Positions 15,354 to 23,771 of a DNA stretch of 44,982 nucleotides are shown here, one piece after another (the first letter of the stretch is position 1; each line of letters starts with the position of its first letter). The position numbers were made by a program, and so were the translations under genes. The notes below the pieces were generated by a model. That model did no database searches. It was not told the origin of the DNA and saw nothing but the letters and a program-made list of their open reading frames with translations. Source of the stretch: Bifidobacteriaceae bacterium (GTDB taxonomy: Bacteria > Actinomycetota > Actinomycetes > Actinomycetales > WQXJ01); contig JAITJZ010000077.1 in assembly GCA_031278655.1 (NCBI GenBank), positions 1-44,982 of the forward strand. Reading direction: 5' to 3'.

Positions 15354-16211
15354 TCAGGCGAGGCCCGCCAGGAAGGCGATCGAGGCCCTGACGTTGGCCA
15401 GCGGGCCTTCGCCGGTCGGTTCGGCGTCCAAGATGGTGTCTTGTTCCATGACGTACCAGCCGTCGAATCCGGCCTTGTCGAGGGCTGCGACAATCGCTTT
15501 GAAGTCGATGTCGCCTTGGCCCAATGGCGTGTAGAGTCCCTGGCTGACGGCCTTTTGGTAGGTCAAGCGGCCATCTTGGACGCGGCTCGCCAGCGTCATG
15601 TCGACGTCTTTGGCGTGAACGTGGACAACGCGGTCGGCGTGTTCGCGGGCGAGGGCCACCGGATCGGTGCCGCCAATCAGCAGGTGGCCGGTGTCGAGGC
15701 AGAGCGGAATTGACGATCCGGCCACAACTCGGCGCACGTCATCGGCGGTCTCCACCATGGTGCCGACGTGCGGGTGGAGGCAGGCCTTGACCCCGCGGGC
15801 GGCGGCGGCCTGCCCCAGGCGGTCGAGGTTGGCGAACATGGTGGCCCAGCCGGCGTCCGTCAGCGCCGGGCGCGAGTCGTAACCGTCCTGGCCGGAGTTG
15901 GCGGACAGCACCAGCACGTCGCCGCCGGCGGCCACGAACGAGTCGAGCGCCCGGTCGACCTCGGGCAGGGGATCGTGGTCGGGTTTGTGGGCCACGACCG
16001 GCACAAAGCCGCCCACGGCCTTCAGCCCGTAGGCCTTGAGCGTGGCGGCCTTCGCCTCCGGCGCCTCGGGCAGGAATCCGTCTGGGCCGAACTCTGTCGC
16101 TTCGATCCCCACTTCTGCCATTTCCTTGAGGACCCGTTCGGGGGTCAGTTGGTGGCCCCAACCAGGCACTTCGCACACTCCCCAGGAAATCGGCGCGGCC
16201 GCGATTCTCAT
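15354..16211 (-). CDS. iolE: IolE-like inosose dehydratase (AP-endonuclease 2 TIM barrel)
   Basis: A 285-residue xylose-isomerase-like TIM barrel. The N-terminus PISWGVCEVPGWG and TEFGPDGFLP match actinobacterial proteins annotated as 2-keto-myo-inositol dehydratase, which makes the trione substrate of IolD. Metal-site candidates are the Glu of TEFG, the histidines of CLHPHVGT, Asp/His in CLDTGHLL, His in VHVHAKDVD and Glu in YVMEQD. ATG 16211 lies behind AAAGGAG. Its promoter region carries the third iol operator, which overlaps the vsr stop codon. IolH/IolI-like isomerase activity is an alternative reading of the same fold. Confidence 0.88.
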   Translation of the reverse strand: MRIAAAPISWGVCEVPGWGHQLTPERVLKEMAEVGIEATEFGPDGFLPEAPEAKAATLKAYGLKAVGGFVPVVAHKPDHDPLPEVDRALDSFVAAGGDVLVLSANSGQDGYDSRPALTDAGWATMFANLDRLGQAAAARGVKACLHPHVGTMVETADDVRRVVAGSSIPLCLDTGHLLIGGTDPVALAREHADRVVHVHAKDVDMTLASRVQDGRLTYQKAVSQGLYTPLGQGDIDFKAIVAALDKAGFDGWYVMEQDTILDAEPTGEGPLANVRASIAFLAGLA

Positions 16212-16273
16212 CGTTTGCTCCTTTGCTCGCAGTCTCAGCTCGGCGTGCTTAGCGCCATCACCCGGCGGTCAGA

Positions 16274-16285
16274 ATGTCGTTACAT
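16274..16285 (-). promoter_or_regulatory. iolE operator ATGTAACGACAT
   Basis: On the minus strand this matches 10 of 12 bases of the iolD and iolB sites, in the same orientation and 62 bp before the start codon. The first six bases are the last Met codon and TAA stop of vsr. A weak -10, TAGTAT, lies just upstream. Confidence 0.6.
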
Positions 16286-16813
16286 ACTATCATGACCGCA
16301 TTCGTCCGATGCCGTCCGCTCACCCGCCGTCCGCCGCACCGTCCGCTCGACCGCCTCGGCTGCGGCCGCGAAATCCTCGTGCTCCCAGAAGCGCAGCACG
16401 CGCCAGCCCGCCGCCTCCAGGCGCTCGACCACCGCCGCGTCCCTGGCCATGTTCCGGTTGATCTTGGCCAGCCAGTAGTCGGCGTTCGCCTTCGGCGCCC
16501 GGTGGTGCTCCGGGCAGCCGTGCCAGAAACACCCGTCCACCAGCACCACCACGCGGGCGCCGGGAAAGGCGATGTCGACAGTCACCCGCTTGTCCGCCAG
16601 CGGCCGGTAGGCCACGCGATAGCGCAGGCCGCGCGCGAACAGCAGCTTGCGCAAGGCCAGCTCCGGGCCGGTGTCGCGGCTGCGATTGGCCTGCATCGAA
16701 CGGCGCACCGCCGGGCTGGACGCCCACGAGGCCGCCTCCGGCCCCTCGCGCGCGGCCAGCCAGCGCAGCCTCGGGCGCCCATCGAGGCCCCGGCCGGACG
16801 GACTTGTCGGCAC
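16280..16813 (-). CDS. vsr: Vsr, very short patch repair endonuclease (orphan)
   Basis: A 177-residue nicking endonuclease that starts repair of T:G mismatches arising from deamination of 5-methylcytosine. Signature parts are SMQANRSRDTGPELALRKLLFARG, TVDIAFPGARVVVLVDGCFWHGCPEH (catalytic Asp, zinc Cys/His) and ADYWLAKINRNMARD, then WEHED. The GTG at 16813 opens the longest frame; the conserved part starts near SWASSPAVRR, so the first 28 residues may not be translated. Vsr is usually beside a cytosine-C5 methylase; none is visible here. It is divergent from ppdK and its stop codon overlaps the iolE operator. Confidence 0.92.
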   Translation of the reverse strand: MPTSPSGRGLDGRPRLRWLAAREGPEAASWASSPAVRRSMQANRSRDTGPELALRKLLFARGLRYRVAYRPLADKRVTVDIAFPGARVVVLVDGCFWHGCPEHHRAPKANADYWLAKINRNMARDAAVVERLEAAGWRVLRFWEHEDFAAAAEAVERTVRRTAGERTASDECGHDSM

Positions 16814-16871
16814 CGCCTCATGCTACCCAATGGCCCCGGTCCCAAGGCGGGCCGGCGCCGAGACTCCGCCC

Positions 16872-16883
16872 ACGGCATCGGGC
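16872..16883 (-). repeat. copy 3 of interspersed 12-mer GCCCGATGCCGT
   Basis: Exact copy in the vsr-ppdK divergent intergenic region. An 11/12 relative in the same orientation (19720-19731) lies just past the ppdK stop. Confidence 0.75.
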
Positions 16884-16999
16884 GGGCTTCAAGACTGGCC
16901 CGGGGTCCTTGGCCCCGACTGCGCCCTGGAGGAGGACTAAGCTGTACCGGGGCTGGCGGAGTTCCAGCGATTCAACAAGCAAAGGTGGAAGGTTCAAAC

Positions 17000-19717
17000 G
17001 TGCCCAAGTACGTCTACAGCTTTACTGAAGGCAACAAAGATCAAAAGGACTTGCTGGGGGGCAAGGGTGCCAATCTTGGCGAGATGACCGGGCTGGGGCT
17101 GCCGGTGCCGCCCGGCTTCACCATCACGACCGAGGCTTGCCGCTTCTACATGCATCACGGTTCCAACCCGGAGGAACTCGCCGGGCAGGTCACGGCCGCC
17201 ATTGACGTGCTGGAGGCGACCTTTGGGCGCAAGCTCGGCGCCGCCAGCGAGCCGCTGCTGGTGTCGGTGCGCTCGGGCGCGAAGTTCTCCATGCCCGGCA
17301 TGATGGAGACCGTCCTCAACGTTGGCCTCAACGATCAATCGGTCCTCGGCCTGGCCGAGTTCGCGGGCGACGAGCGGTTCGCCTGGGACTCCTACAGGCG
17401 TCTCATACAAATGTTCGGCAAAACTGTGCTTGACATTGATGGTGACCTTTTCGCCGAAGCGCTAGACGCCAAGAAGCGCGCCGTCGGCGCCGCCTCCGAC
17501 GTGGACCTGACCGCCGCCGACCTTCAAGACCTGGTCGCCACCTTCAAAGCGATCGTCGCCGGCCAAACCGGCCAGGCCTTCCCGCAAGACCCCCGAGCCC
17601 AAGTCGACGCCGCCGTGGTGGCCGTCTTCAACTCCTGGAACACCGATCGGGCGAAGATCTACCGGCGCCGCGAGCGCATCTCCGACGAACTCGGCACCGC
17701 CGTCAACGTTCAATCGATGGTCTTCGGCAACCTGGGGCCGGACTCCGGCACCGGCGTCGCCTTCACCCGCGACCCGGCCACCGGCCACCCCGGCGCCTAC
17801 GGCGATTACCTGCCCAACGCCCAAGGCGAGGACGTGGTGGCGGGCATCCGCAACACGCTGTCCCTTGACGACATGGCCAAGATCGACGCCACCAGCTACG
17901 AACAGCTGCGCCAGATCATGACCACGCTGGAGAACCACTACCGCGACCTCTGCGACATCGAGTTCACAGTCGAGCGCGGCAAACTCTGGATGCTGCAAAC
18001 CCGCGTCGGCAAGCGCACCGCCGCCGCCGCCTTCAAAATCGCCATTCAATTGGTCGACGAGGGGCTGATCAACCTCGACACCGCCCTTGACCGGGTCACC
18101 GGCGACCAGCTCAGCAACTTGATGTTCCCCCAGTTCGACCCCTCAGCCGCGAAGAGACTGCTGACCAAGGCCATGGCGGCGTCGCCCGGCGCGGCCGTTG
18201 GCCAGGCCGTCTTCGACTCCCCGACCGCCGTCCAGTGGGCGGCCGAAGGCCGCACGGTCATCCTGGTGCGGCGCGAGACCAACCCAGACGACCTCTCCGG
18301 CATGATCGCAGCGGTCGGCATTTTGACCGCGCGCGGCGGCAAGACCTCGCACGCCGCCGTGGTCGCCCGGGGGATGGGCACAACCTGCGTGGTCGGGGCC
18401 GAGGCCCTGGCCGTCGATCCGGCGGCGCGCCGGTTCGAAGTTGGCGGCGTGACCGTGGCCGAGGGCGACGTCATCGCCATCGACGGCTCCACCGGCGAGG
18501 TCTTCCTTGGCAATGTGCCGGTGGTGGCCTCGCCGGTCTTTCAGTACTTGGACGAGGGCCTGGAGAAGGCCCTGGCCGGGGCCGGCGCGGACGGCCCGGC
18601 CGCCGAGCTGGTCATGGCCGTGCACCGGATTTTGGGCCACGCCGATGCCGTGCGCCGGCTCAAGGTCCGCGCCAACGCCGACAACGGTGAGGACGCCGCT
18701 CGCGCCCGCCGCATGGGCGCGCAAGGAATTGGCTTGTGCCGCACCGAGCATCAGTTCTTGGGCGACCGCCGCAAGCTGATCGAGCGGCTGATCTTGGCGC
18801 ACGATGGCGCCGTCCGCGCTGCCGCCCTGGACGCGCTCCTGCCGCTGCAGCGCCAGGACTTCATCGAACTGTTGACGGCCATGGACGGCTTGCACACCAC
18901 GGTCCGCCTGATCGACCCGCCGCTGCATGAGTTCTTGCCGGATCTGACCCAGTTGTCGGTGTCCATCGCCAAACGCGAGGCTCGCGGGCAGATCGTCTCG
19001 GACGCGGAGCACGAGTTGCTGGTGGCCGTCGAGCGGTCGCATGAGTCCAACCCGATGCTCGGCTTGCGCGGCGTGCGCCTGGGCCTGACGGTGCCTGGCC
19101 TGTTCGCCCTGCAGGTCCGCGCCATCGCCGAGGCCACCGCCCAACTGATCCGGTCCGGCCTGTCGCCCAAGCCGGAGATCATGGTGCCGCTGGCTGGCGC
19201 CTATGTGGAGCTGGACCTGGTGCGCGAGGAGGCGGAGCGGATCATCAAGGAGGTCTCCGAATCCGAGGGCGAGGAACTCTTCATCCCTGTCGGCTGCATG
19301 ATCGAGTTGCCGCGCGCGGCCCTGACGGCCGATGAGATCGCCCGGGCGGCCGAGTTCTTCTCCTTCGGCACCAATGACCTGACCCAAACCACCTGGGGCT
19401 TCTCCCGCGACGATGTCGAGGGCGGCTTCTTCGACCGCTATCTGGAGTTGGGGGTCTTCCAGGTCTCGCCGTTCGAGACGATCGACGTCAGAGGGGTTGG
19501 CCAATTGGTTGAGCGGGGCGTCAAACTGGGTCGCCAGACCAGGCCGGAGATCGGCCTGGGCGTCTGCGGCGAACATGGCGGCGATCCGGCCTCGATCCAC
19601 TTCTTCAACCGGGTCGGCCTCGACTACGTCTCCTGCTCGCCCTTCCGCGTGCCGGTGGCCAGGCTCGAAGCCGGGCGCGCCGCCATCGCCGTCGCGGAGG
19701 GATCCGGCACCGCCTGA
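17000..19717 (+). CDS. ppdK: pyruvate, phosphate dikinase
   Basis: The 905-residue enzyme interconverts pyruvate + ATP + Pi and PEP + AMP + PPi. GTG 17000 follows AGGTGGAAGG; the frame is open far upstream across vsr, but that part is not protein-like. The N-terminal ATP-grasp begins with the nucleotide-binding GGKGANLGEM (residues 16-25) and SVRSGAKFSMPGMMETVLN. The swivelling phosphohistidine is H451 in GGKTSHAAVVARGMGT. The PEP/pyruvate barrel ends with FGTNDLTQTTWGFSRDD and the catalytic C856 in GVCGEHGGDP. The length is normal. With the membrane pyrophosphatase at the left edge, it points to PPi-linked energy metabolism. No operon partner; amrB follows 39 bp later. Confidence 0.97.
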   Translation: MPKYVYSFTEGNKDQKDLLGGKGANLGEMTGLGLPVPPGFTITTEACRFYMHHGSNPEELAGQVTAAIDVLEATFGRKLGAASEPLLVSVRSGAKFSMPGMMETVLNVGLNDQSVLGLAEFAGDERFAWDSYRRLIQMFGKTVLDIDGDLFAEALDAKKRAVGAASDVDLTAADLQDLVATFKAIVAGQTGQAFPQDPRAQVDAAVVAVFNSWNTDRAKIYRRRERISDELGTAVNVQSMVFGNLGPDSGTGVAFTRDPATGHPGAYGDYLPNAQGEDVVAGIRNTLSLDDMAKIDATSYEQLRQIMTTLENHYRDLCDIEFTVERGKLWMLQTRVGKRTAAAAFKIAIQLVDEGLINLDTALDRVTGDQLSNLMFPQFDPSAAKRLLTKAMAASPGAAVGQAVFDSPTAVQWAAEGRTVILVRRETNPDDLSGMIAAVGILTARGGKTSHAAVVARGMGTTCVVGAEALAVDPAARRFEVGGVTVAEGDVIAIDGSTGEVFLGNVPVVASPVFQYLDEGLEKALAGAGADGPAAELVMAVHRILGHADAVRRLKVRANADNGEDAARARRMGAQGIGLCRTEHQFLGDRRKLIERLILAHDGAVRAAALDALLPLQRQDFIELLTAMDGLHTTVRLIDPPLHEFLPDLTQLSVSIAKREARGQIVSDAEHELLVAVERSHESNPMLGLRGVRLGLTVPGLFALQVRAIAEATAQLIRSGLSPKPEIMVPLAGAYVELDLVREEAERIIKEVSESEGEELFIPVGCMIELPRAALTADEIARAAEFFSFGTNDLTQTTWGFSRDDVEGGFFDRYLELGVFQVSPFETIDVRGVGQLVERGVKLGRQTRPEIGLGVCGEHGGDPASIHFFNRVGLDYVSCSPFRVPVARLEAGRAAIAVAEGSGTA

Positions 19718-19756
19718 GCGGCATCGGGCGGCGCTTGCGGCCTTACGATTGAAGTC

Positions 19757-20608
19757 ATGGCCACTGTGCGCCCGCCGGCGGTCGCCGGAAGCTTCTATCC
19801 TGGCCGCCGCGATCAACTCGCGGCCAAAGTCGACGGCCTGCTGGCCGAGGCGCGCCGCCTGCCCGTCGGCGTCCCCGTCGGCGCCTCCGTCGGCGTCCCC
19901 GTCGGCGTCCCCGGCGGGGCCAAGGTCAAGGCGCTGATCGCGCCGCACGCCGGCTACGACTACTCCGGTTTGACGGCCGCCATCGGCTACGCCGCCCTCG
20001 ACGGCCATTACGAACGGGTGGTGCTGCTGGGGCCCTGCCACCAGGTCGGCAGCCCCTATCTGGCGCTGCCCGGCGCTGATTTCCTGAGCACGCCGCTGGG
20101 CGACGTGCCGGTCTGGCGCGAGGCGGCAGAAGCCCTCTCGGCCCACCCGGATGTGATCGTCAGCCCCGAGGTTCACGCCCATGAGCATTCTTTGGAAGTC
20201 CACCTGCCGTTCATCCAAACGGTCCTCGGCCCCGACACGCCGGTCCTGCCCCTGGCGGTGGGCTGGGTCTCTCCGGCTGACGTGGCCGGCGCCTTGGAGG
20301 CGGTCTGGGGCGGCCCCGAGACCCTGGTGGTGGTCAGTTCCGACCTCAGCCACTACTTGCCCTACGATCTCGCCCGCCGCGCTGATCAGGAGACATTGGC
20401 AGAGGTCATGGCCCTGTCCCCAACCATCAGCAGCGATCAGGCCTGCGGCGTCTACCCCGTCAACGGCTTGACCGAGGCGGCCAGGCGGCGCTCGCTGCGG
20501 CCGCAGGTGTTGGACTATCGCAATTCCGGCGACACCGCCGGGCGGCGTTCAGCCGTTGTCGGTTACGCCGCCATCGCCTACCGAGAGGAGTTGCCCGATG
20601 CCGTCTGA
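19757..20608 (+). CDS. amrB: AmmeMemoRadiSam system protein B (MEMO-like)
   Basis: A 283-residue MEMO-family protein, structurally related to extradiol dioxygenases; its bacterial function is unknown. Landmarks are RPPAVAGSFYP (residues 4-14), LIAPHAGYDYSG, VVLLGPCH, HAHEHSLEVHLPF and VVSSDLSHYLPY, which carry the conserved His residues of the family. A Val/Gly/Pro repeat (residues 36-53, VGVPVG-type, encoded by short direct repeats) is inserted between the N-terminal segment and the first His motif. The start is ATG 19757. The last 11 bp overlap the next gene. It forms the first gene of a tight three-gene operon. Confidence 0.93.
   Translation: MATVRPPAVAGSFYPGRRDQLAAKVDGLLAEARRLPVGVPVGASVGVPVGVPGGAKVKALIAPHAGYDYSGLTAAIGYAALDGHYERVVLLGPCHQVGSPYLALPGADFLSTPLGDVPVWREAAEALSAHPDVIVSPEVHAHEHSLEVHLPFIQTVLGPDTPVLPLAVGWVSPADVAGALEAVWGGPETLVVVSSDLSHYLPYDLARRADQETLAEVMALSPTISSDQACGVYPVNGLTEAARRRSLRPQVLDYRNSGDTAGRRSAVVGYAAIAYREELPDAV
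20593..20604 (+). repeat. copy 4 of interspersed 12-mer GCCCGATGCCGT
   Basis: Exact copy in the amrB-amrA overlap; it contains the amrA ATG. The match to the copy at 33493 extends to 15 bp (GCCCGATGCCGTCTG). Confidence 0.65.
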
Positions 20609-21170
20609 ACTGCCTGGGGACGCAGGTCCGGTCTTGACCGGCTTGGCCCGGGAGGCGATCGCCGGCGCGCTGGCCGGCCGCAGGCCGGCGGCCCGCGATT
20701 GGGCGGGTTTCTTGGCCGAGCCGGGCGCCGCCTTCGTCACCCTGACCCAGGGCGGCGATCTGCGTGGCTGCATCGGTTCTTTGGAGGCTCACCGGCCGCT
20801 CGGCGCCGATGTCCAAGCCAACGCCGTCGACGCGGCGCTGGGCGATCCGCGCTTCGCGCCCCTGCGCCCGGCCGAACTGGACGGCACTGATATTGAGGTC
20901 TCGGTCTTGAGCCAGCCCGAGCCGCTGGAGTTCACGGATCGGGCCGATCTGCTGACCCGGCTTCGCCCCGGCGTGGACGGGTTGATCCTTCAGGCCCGGG
21001 GGCGTCGCGGGACTTTCCTGCCCCAGGTCTGGGAGCAATTGCCGACCGCCGAGTTGTTCTTGTCCCAACTTGTCCGCAAGGCCGGCCTGCCGGCCGGCTA
21101 CTGGGACCTGGAGGTGCGTGTTTGGCGTTACACGGTGACTGCGTTCGAGGAACGTCCAGGGTTGCCGTGA
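20598..21170 (+). CDS. amrA: AmmeMemoRadiSam system protein A (AMMECR1 domain)
   Basis: A 190-residue AMMECR1-domain protein. Landmarks are GAAFVTLTQGGDLRGCIGS (about residues 43-61, the conserved LRGCIG motif), AVDAALGDPRFAPLRPAEL, EVSVLSQPEPL and GRRGTFLPQVWEQLPTAELFLSQL. The start is ATG 20598, behind GAGAGGAG and inside the end of amrB (11-bp overlap). Its TGA overlaps the GTG of the radical SAM gene (GTGA). The trio is translationally coupled, implying a shared stoichiometric function that remains uncharacterised to my knowledge. Confidence 0.94.
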   Translation: MPSELPGDAGPVLTGLAREAIAGALAGRRPAARDWAGFLAEPGAAFVTLTQGGDLRGCIGSLEAHRPLGADVQANAVDAALGDPRFAPLRPAELDGTDIEVSVLSQPEPLEFTDRADLLTRLRPGVDGLILQARGRRGTFLPQVWEQLPTAELFLSQLVRKAGLPAGYWDLEVRVWRYTVTAFEERPGLP

Positions 21171-22186
21171 CCCGGGCGCGGCACTGGCACACGGCGGCGG
21201 ACGGGCGCGTCCAATGCGACTTGTGTCCGCGTTACTGTCGCTTGCGCCCGGGTCAGCGCGGATTTTGTTTCGTGCGGCAGAACATTGGCGGCGCCTTGGA
21301 GTTGACCACTTATGGGCGCAGTTCTGGCTTCGCCAACGACCCGGTTGAGAAGAAGCCTCTTTATCATTTTCTGCCGGGGTCGCGGGTGTTTTCCTTTGGG
21401 ACGGCTGGGTGCAACCTGGGCTGCCGCTTCTGCCAGAACTGGCAGATCTCAACCGCCCGGGACATGGATTTGCTGATGGCCAGGGCTTCGCCGGAGCAGA
21501 TCGATCAGGCGGCGGTGGCCGCCGGCTGCGAGGCGGTGGCGTACACCTACAACGACCCGATCATCTTCACCGAGTACGCGGTCGACGCGGCCGTGGCCGC
21601 CCGCGGGCGCGGGCTCAAGAACATTGCCGTCAGCGCCGGCTATGTGACCCCTGCCGGGGCGGCGGATCTGTTCGGGGCGATGGACGCCGCCAACATCGAC
21701 CTGAAGTCTTTCGATCCTGTTTTCTACCGCCGGATCACCGGCGGCCGGCTCGAAGTGGTCCAAGAGACGCTGCGCCACCTGGTCCACCAGACCTCCGTCT
21801 GGACGGAGGTCACCACCTTGGTGATCCCGGGCCTGAATGACTCTGAGGCTGAGATCGACCAATTGTCTGGCTGGATCGCCTCAGAGCTGGGACCGGACGT
21901 GCCGCTTCACCTGTCGGCGTTCCATCCGGCCGCGCGCATGCTGGACCGCCCCAGGACGCCGTTGGCGACTCTGCGCCGAGCCCGCCGCCAAGCCCGCGCC
22001 AACGGCTTGCGCCACGTCTACTTGGGCAACGTCCAAGACGCCGAGGGCTCGACAACTTTCTGCCCGGATTGTGGCGCCGTTCTGGTGGTCAGGGACGGCT
22101 ACCGCGTCCGCCGCCAGGGCCTGACGGCCACCGGGCGCTGCCCGGATTGCGGCGCGGACATCCCTGGCCGCTGGTCCAACATTTGA
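21167..22186 (+). CDS. amrS: AmmeMemoRadiSam system radical SAM enzyme
   Basis: A 339-residue radical SAM protein. N-terminal cysteines C17, C20, C24 and C34 (CDLCPRYCRLRPGQRGFC) resemble an auxiliary cluster or zinc site as in pyruvate formate-lyase activase relatives. The 4Fe-4S SAM motif is C82, C86, C89 (GCNLGCRFCQN). A C-terminal zinc ribbon has two CPDCGA knuckles (near residues 302 and 327). GTG 21167 overlaps the amrA stop; upstream in-frame codons lie within amrA. The substrate is unknown; a modified protein or cofactor is conceivable. The final codons plus stop are duplicated immediately downstream. Confidence 0.94.
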   Translation: MTRARHWHTAADGRVQCDLCPRYCRLRPGQRGFCFVRQNIGGALELTTYGRSSGFANDPVEKKPLYHFLPGSRVFSFGTAGCNLGCRFCQNWQISTARDMDLLMARASPEQIDQAAVAAGCEAVAYTYNDPIIFTEYAVDAAVAARGRGLKNIAVSAGYVTPAGAADLFGAMDAANIDLKSFDPVFYRRITGGRLEVVQETLRHLVHQTSVWTEVTTLVIPGLNDSEAEIDQLSGWIASELGPDVPLHLSAFHPAARMLDRPRTPLATLRRARRQARANGLRHVYLGNVQDAEGSTTFCPDCGAVLVVRDGYRVRRQGLTATGRCPDCGADIPGRWSNI

Positions 22187-22205
22187 CGGCTGGTCCAACA
22201 CTTGA
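22170..22205. repeat. 19-bp-period duplication across the amrS stop codon
   Basis: GCTGGTCCAACATTTGA (22170-22186) is repeated as GCTGGTCCAACACTTGA (22189-22205). The first copy is the coding 3' end with the stop; the second adds a TGA in another frame. Confidence 0.88.
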
Positions 22206-22223
22206 GACCCAGGTCGGCCGGAC

Positions 22224-23771
22224 TCACGGTCTGGTCGCGGCCGCCGCGCTGGCGGCCGCGAACTCGCGCGCCACTTCCTGGGGCGGCGTCGGGGTCAACC
22301 GCGACACCACCACGGCCACCAGCCCGTTGAGGATGAACCCGGGCACGATCTCATACATGGCCCCGGACAGCGCGTCAATGTTTCCCCAGATGAAGACGGT
22401 GGCGGCGCCGGCGATCATGCCGGCGAGCGCTCCCCAGTTGGTCAGCCGCCGCCAGTACAGCGACAGCAGGATGACCGGCCCGAAGGACGCCCCGAAGCCG
22501 GCCCAGGCGAAGGCGACCAGACCAAGGATGGTGTCTTGAGCCGTCAGCGACAGGCCGAAGGCCACCGCCGCCACCGCCAGCACCGCCAGGCGCCCGGCCA
22601 TGACCTCCTGTCTCTTGGTCAATTGTCGGCGGCGCGAACGGGTCAGCGACAGCAGATCGACCACCAACGCCGATGAGCAGACGACCAGTTGGGACGACAT
22701 CGTCGACATGATCGCCGCCAGGACGGCGGCCAGGACCAACCCCGCCACCGCCGGGTGGAACAGCGCCTGCGCCAGGGACAGGAAGACCGTCTCCGGGTTG
22801 GACAGCGGCTGGTCGGCGAAGTAGGCGATCCCGATCAGCCCGGCGCTGACCGCGCCCAGGGCGGACAGCGTCATCCAGCCGATCCCGATCCGCCGCCCGG
22901 CTTTGGCCTCGGCCGGGGTGCGCAACGCCATGAACCGGACAATGATGTGCGGCTGGCCGAAGTAGCCCAACCCCCAGGCCGCCGCGGAGATGATGGCGAC
23001 AATCCCGGCCCAGGTCACCGGACCGACAAAGATGTTCAGCCGGTGCACACCCGCGGCCAGGTCCAACTGGTTGATTTTCTCGGCCACGCCGATCGGCCCG
23101 CCGGCCTTGCCCAAGGCGATGATCGGCACCGCGATCAGCGCCGCCAGCATCAGCAGCCCCTGCGCCACGTCGGTCCAACTGGCCCCCAAGAACCCGCCGA
23201 AGAGCGTGTACGCCAGCGTCACCCCGCCAACCGCGACGATCCCCCAAATCGCCTTGATGCCGAAGGTCGACTCGGCGAAGGTGCCTGCGGCGACCATGCC
23301 GGAGCAGACGTAGAAGGTGAAATAAACCAGGATGATGATGCCGGATGTGACGCGCAGCGCCCCGCTCTGGTCGCGGGTGCGGTTGCCCAGGAAGGACGGA
23401 ATGGTCAGCGAGTCGCCGGACAGTTCGGTGTAGGCGCGCAGCCGCGGCGCCACCAGCTTCCAGTTGAACCAGGCGCCAACGGTCAGCCCGATGGCGATCC
23501 AAACCTCGACCAGCCCGGTGGCGTAGAGCGCGCCGGGCAGCCCCATCAGCAGCCAGCCGGACATGTCCGCCGCCCCCGCCGAGAGGGCCGCCACCGACGG
23601 CCGCAGGCGGCGCCCGCCGAGCATGTAATCGTCGATGTTTCCGGTCGAGCGGTAGGCGCGATACCCAATGAACAGCATGAACGCCAAGTACAGAATGATC
23701 GCCGATGCCGTCCACAGCGGGTGGCGGGCCGCCAGGCCGCCTTCGGCCAGCAGGCGCAGATCGTCATCCAA
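22224..23771 (-). CDS. putP: sodium/solute symporter, PutP (Na+/proline) type
   Basis: A 515-residue SSS-family cotransporter with about 13 membrane helices. Landmarks typical of PutP are NIDDYMLGGRRLRPSVAALSAGAADMSGWLLMGLPGALY (residues 44-83, includes sodium-site TM2), AIGLTVGAWFNWKLVAPRLR and the AYTLFGGFLGASWTDVAQG stretch. The frame continues upstream into ung, but TTG 23771, with GGAGAGA in front, gives a family-typical N-terminus and length. It converges on amrS. Proline is the best-supported substrate; other SSS substrates cannot be excluded. Confidence 0.9.
   Translation of the reverse strand: MDDDLRLLAEGGLAARHPLWTASAIILYLAFMLFIGYRAYRSTGNIDDYMLGGRRLRPSVAALSAGAADMSGWLLMGLPGALYATGLVEVWIAIGLTVGAWFNWKLVAPRLRAYTELSGDSLTIPSFLGNRTRDQSGALRVTSGIIILVYFTFYVCSGMVAAGTFAESTFGIKAIWGIVAVGGVTLAYTLFGGFLGASWTDVAQGLLMLAALIAVPIIALGKAGGPIGVAEKINQLDLAAGVHRLNIFVGPVTWAGIVAIISAAAWGLGYFGQPHIIVRFMALRTPAEAKAGRRIGIGWMTLSALGAVSAGLIGIAYFADQPLSNPETVFLSLAQALFHPAVAGLVLAAVLAAIMSTMSSQLVVCSSALVVDLLSLTRSRRRQLTKRQEVMAGRLAVLAVAAVAFGLSLTAQDTILGLVAFAWAGFGASFGPVILLSLYWRRLTNWGALAGMIAGAATVFIWGNIDALSGAMYEIVPGFILNGLVAVVVSRLTPTPPQEVAREFAAASAAAATRP

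Noticed and set aside
16274-16999. 242-codon N-terminal extension of pyruvate phosphate dikinase
   Set aside because: It overlaps vsr on the opposite strand, is Arg/Pro-rich, and the true GTG at 17000 has a good ribosome binding site and a family-typical N-terminus.
18143-20353. 736-codon frame antisense to ppdK and amrB
   Set aside because: A shadow of two clear genes; low-complexity His/Asp/Gly-rich translation with no motif.
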